A stretch of DNA of 7,047 bases, taken from contig JAJYDZ010000084.1 in the NCBI GenBank assembly GCA_021790415.1, forward strand, positions 1 to 7,047, given 5' to 3'. The position numbers and the translations under genes were made by a program. Each line of letters starts with the position of its first letter. Within the stretch, counting starts at the first letter, position 1. Below are positions 1 to 5,422 of the stretch, one piece after another. The notes under the pieces are model-generated. The model saw only the letters and a list, made by a program, of their open reading frames with translations. It ran no database searches and was not told the DNA's origin. The DNA comes from Thermoplasmata archaeon (lineage in GTDB: Archaea; Thermoplasmatota; Thermoplasmata; Thermoplasmatales; Thermoplasmataceae).

Positions 1-688
1 CCGCTTGATATATCCTCTCCTTTACATCTATGGGTATAAAATTGGATTCATTTGGGTTTATCTCTCCACCAAGAATGTGTATTATTCCATTGATCTTCCC
101 TGAGACCACTGATTTGATTAATCTGATCCATTTTGTTCTTACTGAAGCATCTCCTATATTTAGCACTCTCTCAGGAGGTCTGCTGATTAAACTTACCAAA
201 TAAATCTCGTTCTTGTCGTTAATCTCCTGTACTATATTGAATAATGAATCTCTCCGGCCTATATCCAGCACAGATATATCATGATTTTCAGACGCGGCCT
301 TTAAAATAAAATCTGAAACGTCTTTTAATCTTGATTCATGGAAGGAGAACCGGAGTTCTATTTCGTTTCCATTCATCTTAATGCTGTTAAAATATACTGA
401 CGGTATATTCATAACTTCAATTAAGGGTTCAACATATGATTCCTTCTTGAATTCCATAATCCAGTAATCATTTGCTTCAACACTTTCTGTGGCGGTAAGA
501 AATATTTGAAACTCTCTATCTGGATTACTCCGTTTTGGTATAGAGAATCTAATTAGATTCTTATCCTGATCGAGTTGACCCATTGCATTTATCTTGGCTG
601 TAACAGCAAAATTAAATGGTTGTGAATTCTCTTTCATGATAAGTTTACATGTAATAAAGGGAGTATTATCCCATTCTTCAATAAGCAT
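1..688 (-). CDS. Unrecognised protein, N-terminal 229 residues (C-terminus outside window); possible HTH_10/Bat-type regulator
   Basis: An open frame without stops runs from an ATG at 688 to the window edge, giving 229 codons plus one base. I do not recognise the family with certainty. No signal peptide or membrane segment is visible, and the predicted protein is a soluble mix of strands and helices. The last visible residues (IPIDVKERIYQA) resemble the opening of the HTH_10 domain of bacterio-opsin-activator-like archaeal regulators, where a Pro/Gln/Arg stretch leads into an Ala-Tyr helix. If so, the DNA-binding domain lies just beyond the edge; this is a guess from a short match. The start is uncertain. 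No Shine-Dalgarno sequence precedes 688, and the best TATA-like stretch (704-691) would place transcription start near 672, favouring the in-frame ATG at 637. A weaker box (718-708) would allow leaderless initiation at 688. The gene is divergent from the small-gene pair at 770, a common arrangement for a local regulator. Confidence 0.75.
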   Translation of the reverse strand, partial: MLIEEWDNTPFITCKLIMKENSQPFNFAVTAKINAMGQLDQDKNLIRFSIPKRSNPDREFQIFLTATESVEANDYWIMEFKKESYVEPLIEVMNIPSVYFNSIKMNGNEIELRFSFHESRLKDVSDFILKAASENHDISVLDIGRRDSLFNIVQEINDKNEIYLVSLISRPPERVLNIGDASVRTKWIRLIKSVVSGKINGIIHILGGEINPNESNFIPIDVKERIYQA

Positions 689-769
689 GCATTTATATTT
701 TAAATTACCCTAATAAGGTTTTGTAACACAATTCTGCATGATTTCAAAATTAATATATTGCAATTTGGT
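689..769. promoter_or_regulatory. Divergent promoter region between the left-edge gene and the small-gene operon
   Basis: This 81-bp AT-rich gap must hold promoters for both directions. On the minus strand, TTTAAAATATAAA (704-692) is the strongest TATA-like box. On the plus strand, TTAATATATT (750-759) is the best; it lies about 25 bp before the GTG at 779 and only about 15 bp before the ATG at 770. An 8-bp palindrome ATTGCAAT lies at 757-764 beside the plus-strand box. These are assignments by pattern and spacing only. Confidence 0.4.
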
Positions 770-997
770 ATGGTAATTGTGAACGAAAATCTCCATAGGA
801 AATTAGTATCAAGAACAGAGACCCTCAGGAAGATGAATGAGGAGATGGAAAATACCATAGAAGAGCTAAAACAGTCTGTCATCCACAATAGGAACATTTT
901 GAATGGTATAAAGACCGATTATGAAATCTCAGAGGCATGGCTCAAGAGGCTAAAGAATTTAGCTGGTGACTCGGTTTATAGGGGGGCAGAAAGATGA
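770..997 (+). CDS. Small coiled-coil protein of unknown function (75 aa)
   Basis: The function is not recognised. From the ATG at 770 the protein has 75 residues, is highly charged and is almost entirely helical. Residues about 18-45 show a heptad-like spacing of Leu, Met and Ile with Glu/Lys flanks, typical of a short coiled coil, so an oligomeric or partner-binding role is plausible. No Cys, metal motif, signal peptide or membrane segment is seen. The frame stays open upstream to a TTG at 758, but that codon overlaps the TATA-like box, so I rejected it. A GTG at 779 fits leaderless initiation from the box at 750-759 better than the ATG does, which would give 72 residues. Its TGA overlaps the next gene's ATG (ATGA at 994-997), so the two are co-transcribed and probably translationally coupled, which suggests the products act together. 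The frame is short, so its coding status rests on the tight coupling and the coherent coiled-coil pattern. Confidence 0.65.
   Translation: MVIVNENLHRKLVSRTETLRKMNEEMENTIEELKQSVIHNRNILNGIKTDYEISEAWLKRLKNLAGDSVYRGAER
981..987 (+). promoter_or_regulatory. G-rich ribosome binding site for the second small gene
   Basis: GGGGGGC ends 6 bases before the ATG at 994 and can pair, with G-U pairs, with the CCUCC core at the 3' end of archaeal 16S rRNA. It lies inside the end of the preceding frame. It supports 994 as the start, although an in-frame ATG at 1003 is also possible. Confidence 0.45.
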
Positions 998-1332
998 TTG
1001 ATATGGGAAAACTTCAAAATATAGTATTCATAAGTGAGGATGAAATAAAGGAACTCATGGAAAACGAGGGAGAATACAAAGAATTGGTAAGGTTGCTGAT
1101 GGAAGAGCACAAACAATATATGGATAACCTGGAAGTTGTTTCAAATATCCACTCACAGCTAGCTGCGATTAACTATGATGTTCATGAAAAATTCATGAAT
1201 ACTCACAAGAACTCCATAGTTGTTAAATCATATATGGCAGAACTTAAGATGCTTGGAATTCCCATTGGTTCTGATCTGGATGAAATAAACAGGATTCTCG
1301 ATCATTACTTAATACTTCATGAATTCCAATAG
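994..1332 (+). CDS. Small acidic helical protein of unknown function (112 aa)
   Basis: The function is not recognised. The protein has 112 residues, is acidic and is predicted to be mostly alpha-helical. Residues about 15-50 form a Glu/Lys-rich helix with regularly spaced Leu and Met (IKELMENEGEYKELVRLLME). A second helical part spans about 53-85, and a third about 94-110 after a Gly-Ile-Pro-Ile-Gly turn at about 88-92. There are no Cys residues, nucleotide-binding loop, signal peptide or transmembrane segment. The start is supported by the G-rich ribosome binding site upstream and by the ATGA overlap with the 75-residue coiled-coil gene. The pair looks like a two-component helical complex encoded as a unit, but this is inference. 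The gene ends facing the iron-sulfur oxidoreductase gene, 85 bp away and on the opposite strand, so it is not part of that operon. Confidence 0.75.
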   Translation: MIDMGKLQNIVFISEDEIKELMENEGEYKELVRLLMEEHKQYMDNLEVVSNIHSQLAAINYDVHEKFMNTHKNSIVVKSYMAELKMLGIPIGSDLDEINRILDHYLILHEFQ

Positions 1333-1371
1333 GAATTAATCTGTCAAAAAATCCTTAGGAAATTTTTGTTT
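1322..1371 (+). terminator. Probable terminator of the small-gene operon
   Basis: A perfect 6-bp inverted repeat, AATTCC (1322-1327) and GGAATT (1332-1337) with a 4-base AATA loop, spans the TAG stop codon. A T-rich run TTTTTGTTT follows at 1363-1371. Archaeal termination depends mainly on the T-run; the AT-rich hairpin is weak and may be incidental. Confidence 0.45.
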
Positions 1372-1412
1372 AAATCAAAGTTTGTGCAATTATGTAATGA
1401 AAGTATTAAAAA
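1346..1412 (-). terminator. T-run terminator downstream of the iron-sulfur oxidoreductase
   Basis: Read on the minus strand, TTTTT occurs 5 bases after the TAG (1412-1408) and a second run TTTTTT lies at 1351-1346. Two close T-runs without a GC hairpin match archaeal intrinsic termination. The gap therefore serves convergent transcripts from both sides. Confidence 0.45.
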
Positions 1413-1417
1413 TGAAT

Positions 1418-3430
1418 CTAATCCAGACGTTTGGCAATAACTTCACTTAAATCCTGAATGTTCATCTTATCTTCCCTGTTTGTTGTTTTTCTTGCGTCGT
1501 CTAGCATGGTCATACAGTATGGACATGCAGTGACAACTGTTGAGGCATTAATCTTATCTGCCATCTCTATACGTTTATGGGAAACCATTGTACCTTCAGT
1601 CTCCTGCATCCATAGTCTGCCTCCGCCGGCTCCACAACAGAGAGCCTTGCTTTTGTTTTTCTCCATCTCCTCAAAGTTTTCTGTGAATGATCCGATAATC
1701 TCTCTGGGAGCATCGTATATCTTGTTGTATCTCCCAAGATAACAGGAATCATGGTATGTATACTTCTCACTGGAATCTGAGGTTAATGCCTTTACGCTTA
1801 TCTTCTTATCACTGATGAGCCTGTTAATGTATTCAGAGTGATGATAGACCTCAAGTTCAACACCATATTCCTTGTATTCATTTTTCAATGAATTAAAGCA
1901 GTGTGGACAGGCAGTTATGACCTTGTGAATCTTCTTTTCCTTGAATGTTTCCACATTCTGTTTAATCATCATATCTGCCAAATACTCATTTCCGGTTCTC
2001 CTTGCCGGATCACCCGTGCATTTCTCCATGCTACCTAGAATGGCAAATTTAACCCCTGCTTTTTTAAGTATCTTTGTGACAGATTTTGCTATATCCTGAT
2101 TCCTGCGATCATAGGATGCAACACATCCAACCCAATACAGAACATCATAATTTGCATCTGGATTCTTTGAGAGGTCAACAACTTCAAGATTTTCTGCCCA
2201 GTCTCCCCTCGTTGAAGGGTCTATTGCATAGGGGCTCGCATAAGATTCAATATTTCTGAAAAGATCAAGGGATTCCTTAGGGGCCTTACCCTGATTCAGA
2301 ACAAGTGATCTTCTCATATCTATTATTTTAGGTACATGATCAATCATTACAGGGCACTGCTCAACACATGCCATGCATGTGGTGCATGACCAAAGGTCTT
2401 TTTCCAATATGGGATCTCCTATTACTGTCTTAAAGACTTCATCTGGATTTCCCTTGTTCTTCCTATATTCCTTGCCCTGGGCCATAACGGTTTCTCTTAT
2501 GTCCCAGATGATATCTCTTGGTGAAAGTGTCTTCCCGGTCATGTTTGCAGGACAGTTATCTGTGCACCTGCCGCATTCTGTACAAGAATAGAAATCGAAG
2601 TAATCCTTCCATGTGAAATCCCTGATGTCTGTCGCACCAAATCTTGTTTCTTTCTCAAAATCTATTGGGAGAGGTGTTGCCTGAGTACCTGTTGAAAAGA
2701 GGACATTAAAGGGAGCTGCAAAGAGGTGAAGGTGCTTTGATCTGGGTATATAAATAAGAAACACCATGAAATCCAGCGCATGAATCCAGAAGGCTGACCA
2801 GAAGATGTAATATACATATGAAGACGGTGCCTTAGGAATAACCGAAGCCAGAGCATATGAAAAAGGTTCCAAATAATGGGGTGCTCCGGATCGAACTACA
2901 AACGTATATCCACTCAGGAGCCCCTGCATGTCAAGAATTGACATTATGAAGTAAGTGACCATGAGAAGCCCTATGAGAACTAATATAAATGCCGCTTCAA
3001 AACCGTTGAATCCTTGATATCTCTTTATCTTAAGCCCCCATCTCCTCACGGCAGCATAGATAACATCTGCAATTACTATGCCTGCAAATATATTAACGGT
3101 GAAGAAGATGATATCAGTGAGTATACCTGGAGAAAATAGCTGATGACCAAATATGGTAACATAGAAGAAGTCAACTGAATATGCTCCAAAAACTATAAAA
3201 CCCCAAAACATAAGCGCATGCATTATGCCCGCAAAAGGGTCTTTAAAGAGCTTCGCTTGAAGGAAGACATTTCTTATGAGTATGTAGATCCTTCTCCCAA
3301 GATCAAGCTTCATGCGAGGCTTTTTCAACGGAATTTTTAATGCATCCCATAGGATTTCATACAGTTTATAAAAGAAAGCGAACACAGCAATGAGTATACC
3401 TGCCAGCACTAGAATCGAAACTAAATTCAT
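1418..3430 (-). CDS. Membrane-bound heterodisulfide-reductase-like Fe-S oxidoreductase, probable ETF:menaquinone oxidoreductase (EMO type)
   Basis: The likely role is to take electrons from reduced EtfAB on the cytoplasmic face and pass them through Fe-S clusters and heme to menaquinone. Residues 1-230 form a NarI-like domain with five hydrophobic helices (about 3-25, 68-92, 102-127, 143-165, 205-229). Basic loops at 32-47, 129-137 and 230-235 place the N-terminus outside and the large C-terminal part inside. Two ferredoxin CxxCxxCxxxC motifs follow: Cys283/286/289/293 and Cys349/352/355/359. Then come two CCG (cysteine-rich, HdrD/GlpC-type) domains: Cys436, Cys471, Cys508/511, and Cys563, Cys598-Cys599-Gly, Cys636/639. 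At 670 residues the length is normal for this fusion. The ATG at 3430 has GGTG 7 bases upstream, and helix 1 follows directly. The gene lies downstream of etfBA on the same strand but behind a T-run and its own promoter-like region. Family and topology are well supported. ETF as donor rests on gene context; a related lactate or glycolate oxidoreductase subunit is the main alternative. Confidence 0.88.
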   Translation of the reverse strand: MNLVSILVLAGILIAVFAFFYKLYEILWDALKIPLKKPRMKLDLGRRIYILIRNVFLQAKLFKDPFAGIMHALMFWGFIVFGAYSVDFFYVTIFGHQLFSPGILTDIIFFTVNIFAGIVIADVIYAAVRRWGLKIKRYQGFNGFEAAFILVLIGLLMVTYFIMSILDMQGLLSGYTFVVRSGAPHYLEPFSYALASVIPKAPSSYVYYIFWSAFWIHALDFMVFLIYIPRSKHLHLFAAPFNVLFSTGTQATPLPIDFEKETRFGATDIRDFTWKDYFDFYSCTECGRCTDNCPANMTGKTLSPRDIIWDIRETVMAQGKEYRKNKGNPDEVFKTVIGDPILEKDLWSCTTCMACVEQCPVMIDHVPKIIDMRRSLVLNQGKAPKESLDLFRNIESYASPYAIDPSTRGDWAENLEVVDLSKNPDANYDVLYWVGCVASYDRRNQDIAKSVTKILKKAGVKFAILGSMEKCTGDPARRTGNEYLADMMIKQNVETFKEKKIHKVITACPHCFNSLKNEYKEYGVELEVYHHSEYINRLISDKKISVKALTSDSSEKYTYHDSCYLGRYNKIYDAPREIIGSFTENFEEMEKNKSKALCCGAGGGRLWMQETEGTMVSHKRIEMADKINASTVVTACPYCMTMLDDARKTTNREDKMNIQDLSEVIAKRLD

Positions 3431-3437
3431 ATCAAGG

Positions 3438-3441
3438 CACC
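3438..3441 (-). promoter_or_regulatory. Shine-Dalgarno-like GGTG of the iron-sulfur oxidoreductase
   Basis: On the minus strand GGTG ends 7 bases before the ATG at 3430, a good archaeal spacing, and matches part of the GGAGGTGAT anti-16S consensus. It argues for a transcript with a leader rather than a leaderless one. Confidence 0.5.
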
Positions 3442-3481
3442 ATTATTGGATCCTTCAGATCCTATTTTGTAGATAAAGGTA

Positions 3482-3510
3482 AGGTTAAAAAAGTAATCGA
3501 TTTCGACATA
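3482..3510 (-). promoter_or_regulatory. Candidate operator plus TATA-like element upstream of the iron-sulfur oxidoreductase
   Basis: On the minus strand TATGTCGAAATCGA (3510-3497) is followed by ACTTTTTTAACC (3493-3482), an AT-rich stretch that could be the TATA region. A start of transcription about 25 bp further on, near 3462, would leave a leader of about 30 bases containing the GGTG ribosome binding site. The core TCGA-AA-TCGA contains two self-complementary half-sites 6 bp apart. The same 14 bases plus TTTTAACC recur upstream of the thiolase gene (6924-6951). An operator function is inferred. Confidence 0.5.
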
Positions 3511-3536
3511 CCTTTCTTATGTAATGCAACAATGAT

Positions 3537-3548
3537 AAAAAGAAAAAA
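3537..3548 (-). terminator. T-run terminator directly after etfA
   Basis: On the minus strand TTTTTTCTTTTT begins at the base following the TAA stop (3551-3549). This is a typical archaeal U-rich terminator and implies that etfBA can end as a two-gene transcript before the oxidoreductase gene. Confidence 0.55.
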
Positions 3549-4439
3549 TTAGGATAATTTTTCCACAATTTTTGGAATTATCTGGTAGAGATCACCTACA
3601 AGACCATAATCTGCTTCCTCGAAAATCGGAGCAGTTTTATCTTTGTTTATGGCAATTACGATCTTGGATCCTCTCATACCTGCTATATGCTGTATCTGAC
3701 CTGATACTCCTACTCCCACATATATGGCAGGTCTGACCTTTTTCCCTGATAATCCTATTTGTCTATCTTCGCCCAGCCACTGATAATCAAGACACACAGG
3801 TCTGGAACCTGCAATTTCACCGTGCACAGCTTCAACTAGTGGTTTGACCGATTCAATTCCTTCCTTCTTTCCTAGCCCCCTGCCAATGCACACTATAATT
3901 TTCGCATTTTCAATGTTACTCCCCTCAGCTTTCTTGGACTGTCTGCTGAGTATTTTTATTTTGGATTGCGGAGCTTCTATGGAAAATATTTCTGATTTCT
4001 TATCAGACTTTATGGCATCTGAAATTCCCGGAGAAACTGTGAATATCTTAGCCTGGGATTCTTCTTCAAGAACGGTTTTACCTCCCAGATAGAATCTTTT
4101 CGTTTTTGCCTTTGAACCATCAAAGGAGATCTCGTTGATCTCTGGGACTATTCCTGCACCCAACGCCACGGAGAGAATACCAGCTGCTTCTCTTCCCAAA
4201 ATGGATGAACTCAGGAAAATATTATCGATACCTTCCTTCTTAAACAATTCTTCCAGAAGCTTTGCTGCACTGTCAGAAAGGATATCACCCTTAATGGAAT
4301 ATAACTTTGAGGCTCCAAAATTTGAGGCCTCAGAAGAAGACTTTTCAAGCCCTACTCCAATAACCTCTCCTTTCTCCCTCAGGTATGTAATCATCTGGCT
4401 GAGGGAACCAAGATTTTCAGAGAACACTAAAAATTTCAT
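3549..4439 (-). CDS. etfA: Electron transfer flavoprotein, alpha subunit
   Basis: EtfA pairs with EtfB to form the soluble, cytoplasmic flavoprotein that accepts electrons from acyl-CoA and related dehydrogenases. The N-terminal alpha/beta domain (about 1-165) is divergent, as is usual. The C-terminal FAD-binding domain is clear: GRGLG at 186-190, SRP with Arg213, QIGLSGK at 227-233, GVSGQIQHIAGM at 244-255 including His251, and INKDKTAPIFEEADYG at 264-279 with Asp278, all standard FAD contacts in the family. At 296 residues it is slightly shorter than the usual 310-320, with a compact linker between domains. The ATG at 4439 fits the family start (MKFLVFSE), overlaps the etfB stop (ATGA), and has a strong AGGAGGGG ribosome binding site ending 5 bases before it. 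The pair is translationally coupled. No FixC or FixX (ETF-QO) gene is next to it; the membrane Fe-S protein downstream is the likely acceptor. Confidence 0.95.
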   Translation of the reverse strand: MKFLVFSENLGSLSQMITYLREKGEVIGVGLEKSSSEASNFGASKLYSIKGDILSDSAAKLLEELFKKEGIDNIFLSSSILGREAAGILSVALGAGIVPEINEISFDGSKAKTKRFYLGGKTVLEEESQAKIFTVSPGISDAIKSDKKSEIFSIEAPQSKIKILSRQSKKAEGSNIENAKIIVCIGRGLGKKEGIESVKPLVEAVHGEIAGSRPVCLDYQWLGEDRQIGLSGKKVRPAIYVGVGVSGQIQHIAGMRGSKIVIAINKDKTAPIFEEADYGLVGDLYQIIPKIVEKLS

Positions 4440-5179
4440 TTCATCCCCTCCTTCAATACTTTTACAACCTCTGGAATACCTTTATCCATATCTTCGAAAA
4501 TGAGTTTTTTACGCTCACTTCTTGGTGCTTTATTAGAAACAAGAGTTACTGCCTTTGAAACGACGGGAGCTATTTTTTCTGTCTTTATGGGTTTTCTTCC
4601 AGCTGCCATAATCTGCATAACTGGTGGAAGTCTTGGTTCGTTAATCTCCTGACTGATGGAAACAATTGATGGCAACGGAGATTCTATCTCTATGTTATCC
4701 TCTTCAAGGATTCTGGTTACCTTTACTGTTGTTTCTGTTACCTCAATCTTCCCGGCGTTTCCTAAGAGCGGTTCGTTAAGAATGCCGGAAAGCATACCAG
4801 GTATTAATCCAGTAATTGAATCTGCTGACTGGTTTCCAAGGATTACAAGATCATGTTTGATTTCCTTGATTTTTGACGCAAGTATTCTTGCAGTATTGGC
4901 GGGATTATGTTCCTCATAACCATCAATGATAATCCCTTCATCCGCTCCTATTGCAAAGGCCTTTTTCATTATAGCTGAGGATTGTTCATTGCCAAGGAGA
5001 ATTGCGGTTACTTTTCCCTTGTATTTTTCTTTTAATCTTACAGCTTCTTCAACAGCATGTTCACTAAGAATCTCAACAGTCTTAGGAACATTCTTTATCA
5101 TTGGTTCCCTTGTGTTGGAATCTATCTTTACCTGTTCCAGATCAGGCATCTGCTTAATCAGAACTATAATGTCAACCAT
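4436..5179 (-). CDS. etfB: Electron transfer flavoprotein, beta subunit
   Basis: EtfB is the partner of EtfA. It binds AMP in ordinary ETFs, or a second FAD in bifurcating ones. From the ATG at 5179 the product has 247 residues. Recognisable segments are the N-terminal strand IVLIKQMPD (5-13), HAVEEAVRLKEK (41-52), AFAIGAD (74-80), the nucleotide loop GNQSADSITG (115-124), and the signature EINEPRLPPVMQIMAAGRKPI (178-198), which closely follows the family pattern. The stretch around 135-146 (NEPLLGNAGKIEV) differs from the common LGxPxxT pattern. The frame extends upstream to a TTG at 5227, but that adds 16 Lys-rich residues unlike the family, and the codons would lie on the TATA box. The 5179 start has AGGT 7 bases upstream and begins with the expected strand. 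It is the first gene of the etfBA unit. Whether it bifurcates cannot be decided; no bifurcation partner genes are present. Confidence 0.95.
   Translation of the reverse strand: MVDIIVLIKQMPDLEQVKIDSNTREPMIKNVPKTVEILSEHAVEEAVRLKEKYKGKVTAILLGNEQSSAIMKKAFAIGADEGIIIDGYEEHNPANTARILASKIKEIKHDLVILGNQSADSITGLIPGMLSGILNEPLLGNAGKIEVTETTVKVTRILEEDNIEIESPLPSIVSISQEINEPRLPPVMQIMAAGRKPIKTEKIAPVVSKAVTLVSNKAPRSERKKLIFEDMDKGIPEVVKVLKEGMK
4445..4452 (-). promoter_or_regulatory. Strong Shine-Dalgarno site for etfA inside the end of etfB
   Basis: AGGAGGGG on the minus strand ends 5 bases before the etfA ATG at 4439. It fixes that start and lets etfA be translated from the shared message. Confidence 0.75.
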
Positions 5180-5186
5180 TTTCTTT

Positions 5187-5225
5187 ACCTGATTGGAGAT
5201 GTTCTTACGTTCTTTATATTTTTCC
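5187..5225 (-). promoter_or_regulatory. Promoter and ribosome binding site of etfBA
   Basis: On the minus strand a purine-rich GG (5225-5224) followed by AAAAATATAAA (5223-5213) looks like a BRE plus TATA box. Transcription would start near 5191, leaving a leader of about 12 bases that contains AGGT (5190-5187), 7 bases before the ATG at 5179. The TCGA-type motif seen upstream of the oxidoreductase and thiolase genes is absent here. Confidence 0.6.
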
Positions 5226-5227
5226 AA

Positions 5228-5421
5228 TTAATGTTAAGGTCTTGTCATGAAAAGAGAATTTATCAGCATTAACAATGCCGAAAAAATACCCATAATTCAT
5301 AAAAGGTTCAGAATCCTTTACTTTAACTCATAGAAGTCGCTAATAAAAAACGGTAACAAACTTCCATAAGGTCATCAAAGGGGTAACCTAAAAACTAAAT
5401 AGGGTGTAAAATTCCTTTCTT
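5228..5421. other. Divergent intergenic region between etfB and the MFS gene
   Basis: No gene or RNA is evident in this AT-rich gap. It contains a near-palindrome AAAGGTTC-A-GAATCCTTT (5302-5319, one bulged T), a short palindrome GGTAACC (5382-5388), and a second GGTAAC 30 bp upstream of it (5352-5357). These could be operator half-sites for either divergent gene but are too short to assign. Confidence 0.35.
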
Positions 5422-5422
5422 G
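5393..5422 (+). promoter_or_regulatory. Probable leaderless promoter of the MFS transporter
   Basis: AACTAAATA (5393-5401) is centred about 25 bp before the GTG at 5422, the spacing at which an archaeal TATA box would start transcription at the initiation codon itself. No Shine-Dalgarno sequence is present in the pyrimidine-rich ATTCCTTTCTT just upstream. Confidence 0.45.

Noticed and set aside
727..781. 7-bp inverted repeat CACAATT / AATTGTG separated by 41 bp
   Set aside because: It is short, AT-rich and widely spaced; it is expected by chance in this composition, and the right arm lies in coding sequence.
1458..1742. 94-codon plus-strand frame opposite the oxidoreductase gene
   Set aside because: It is antisense to the CCG-domain coding sequence, whose conserved Cys motifs show that the minus strand is the coding one.
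3432..3443. Three-codon frame ATG-GTG-CCT-TGA ending one base before the oxidoreductase start, a possible leader peptide
   Set aside because: It overlaps the GGTG ribosome binding site and has no ribosome binding site of its own; frames this short occur often by chance.
4135..4503. 122-codon plus-strand frame opposite etfA and the end of etfB
   Set aside because: It is a shadow of clearly recognisable ETF genes, with no ribosome binding site or plausible product of its own.
5180..5227. N-terminal extension of etfB from a TTG at 5227
   Set aside because: The extra 16 Lys-rich residues do not fit the EtfB family, and the codons lie on the TATA box; the ATG at 5179 has a good ribosome binding site.
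5057..5272. 71-codon plus-strand frame across the etfB start
   Set aside because: It is antisense to the conserved EtfB N-terminus and covers the etfB promoter; there is no independent coding signal.
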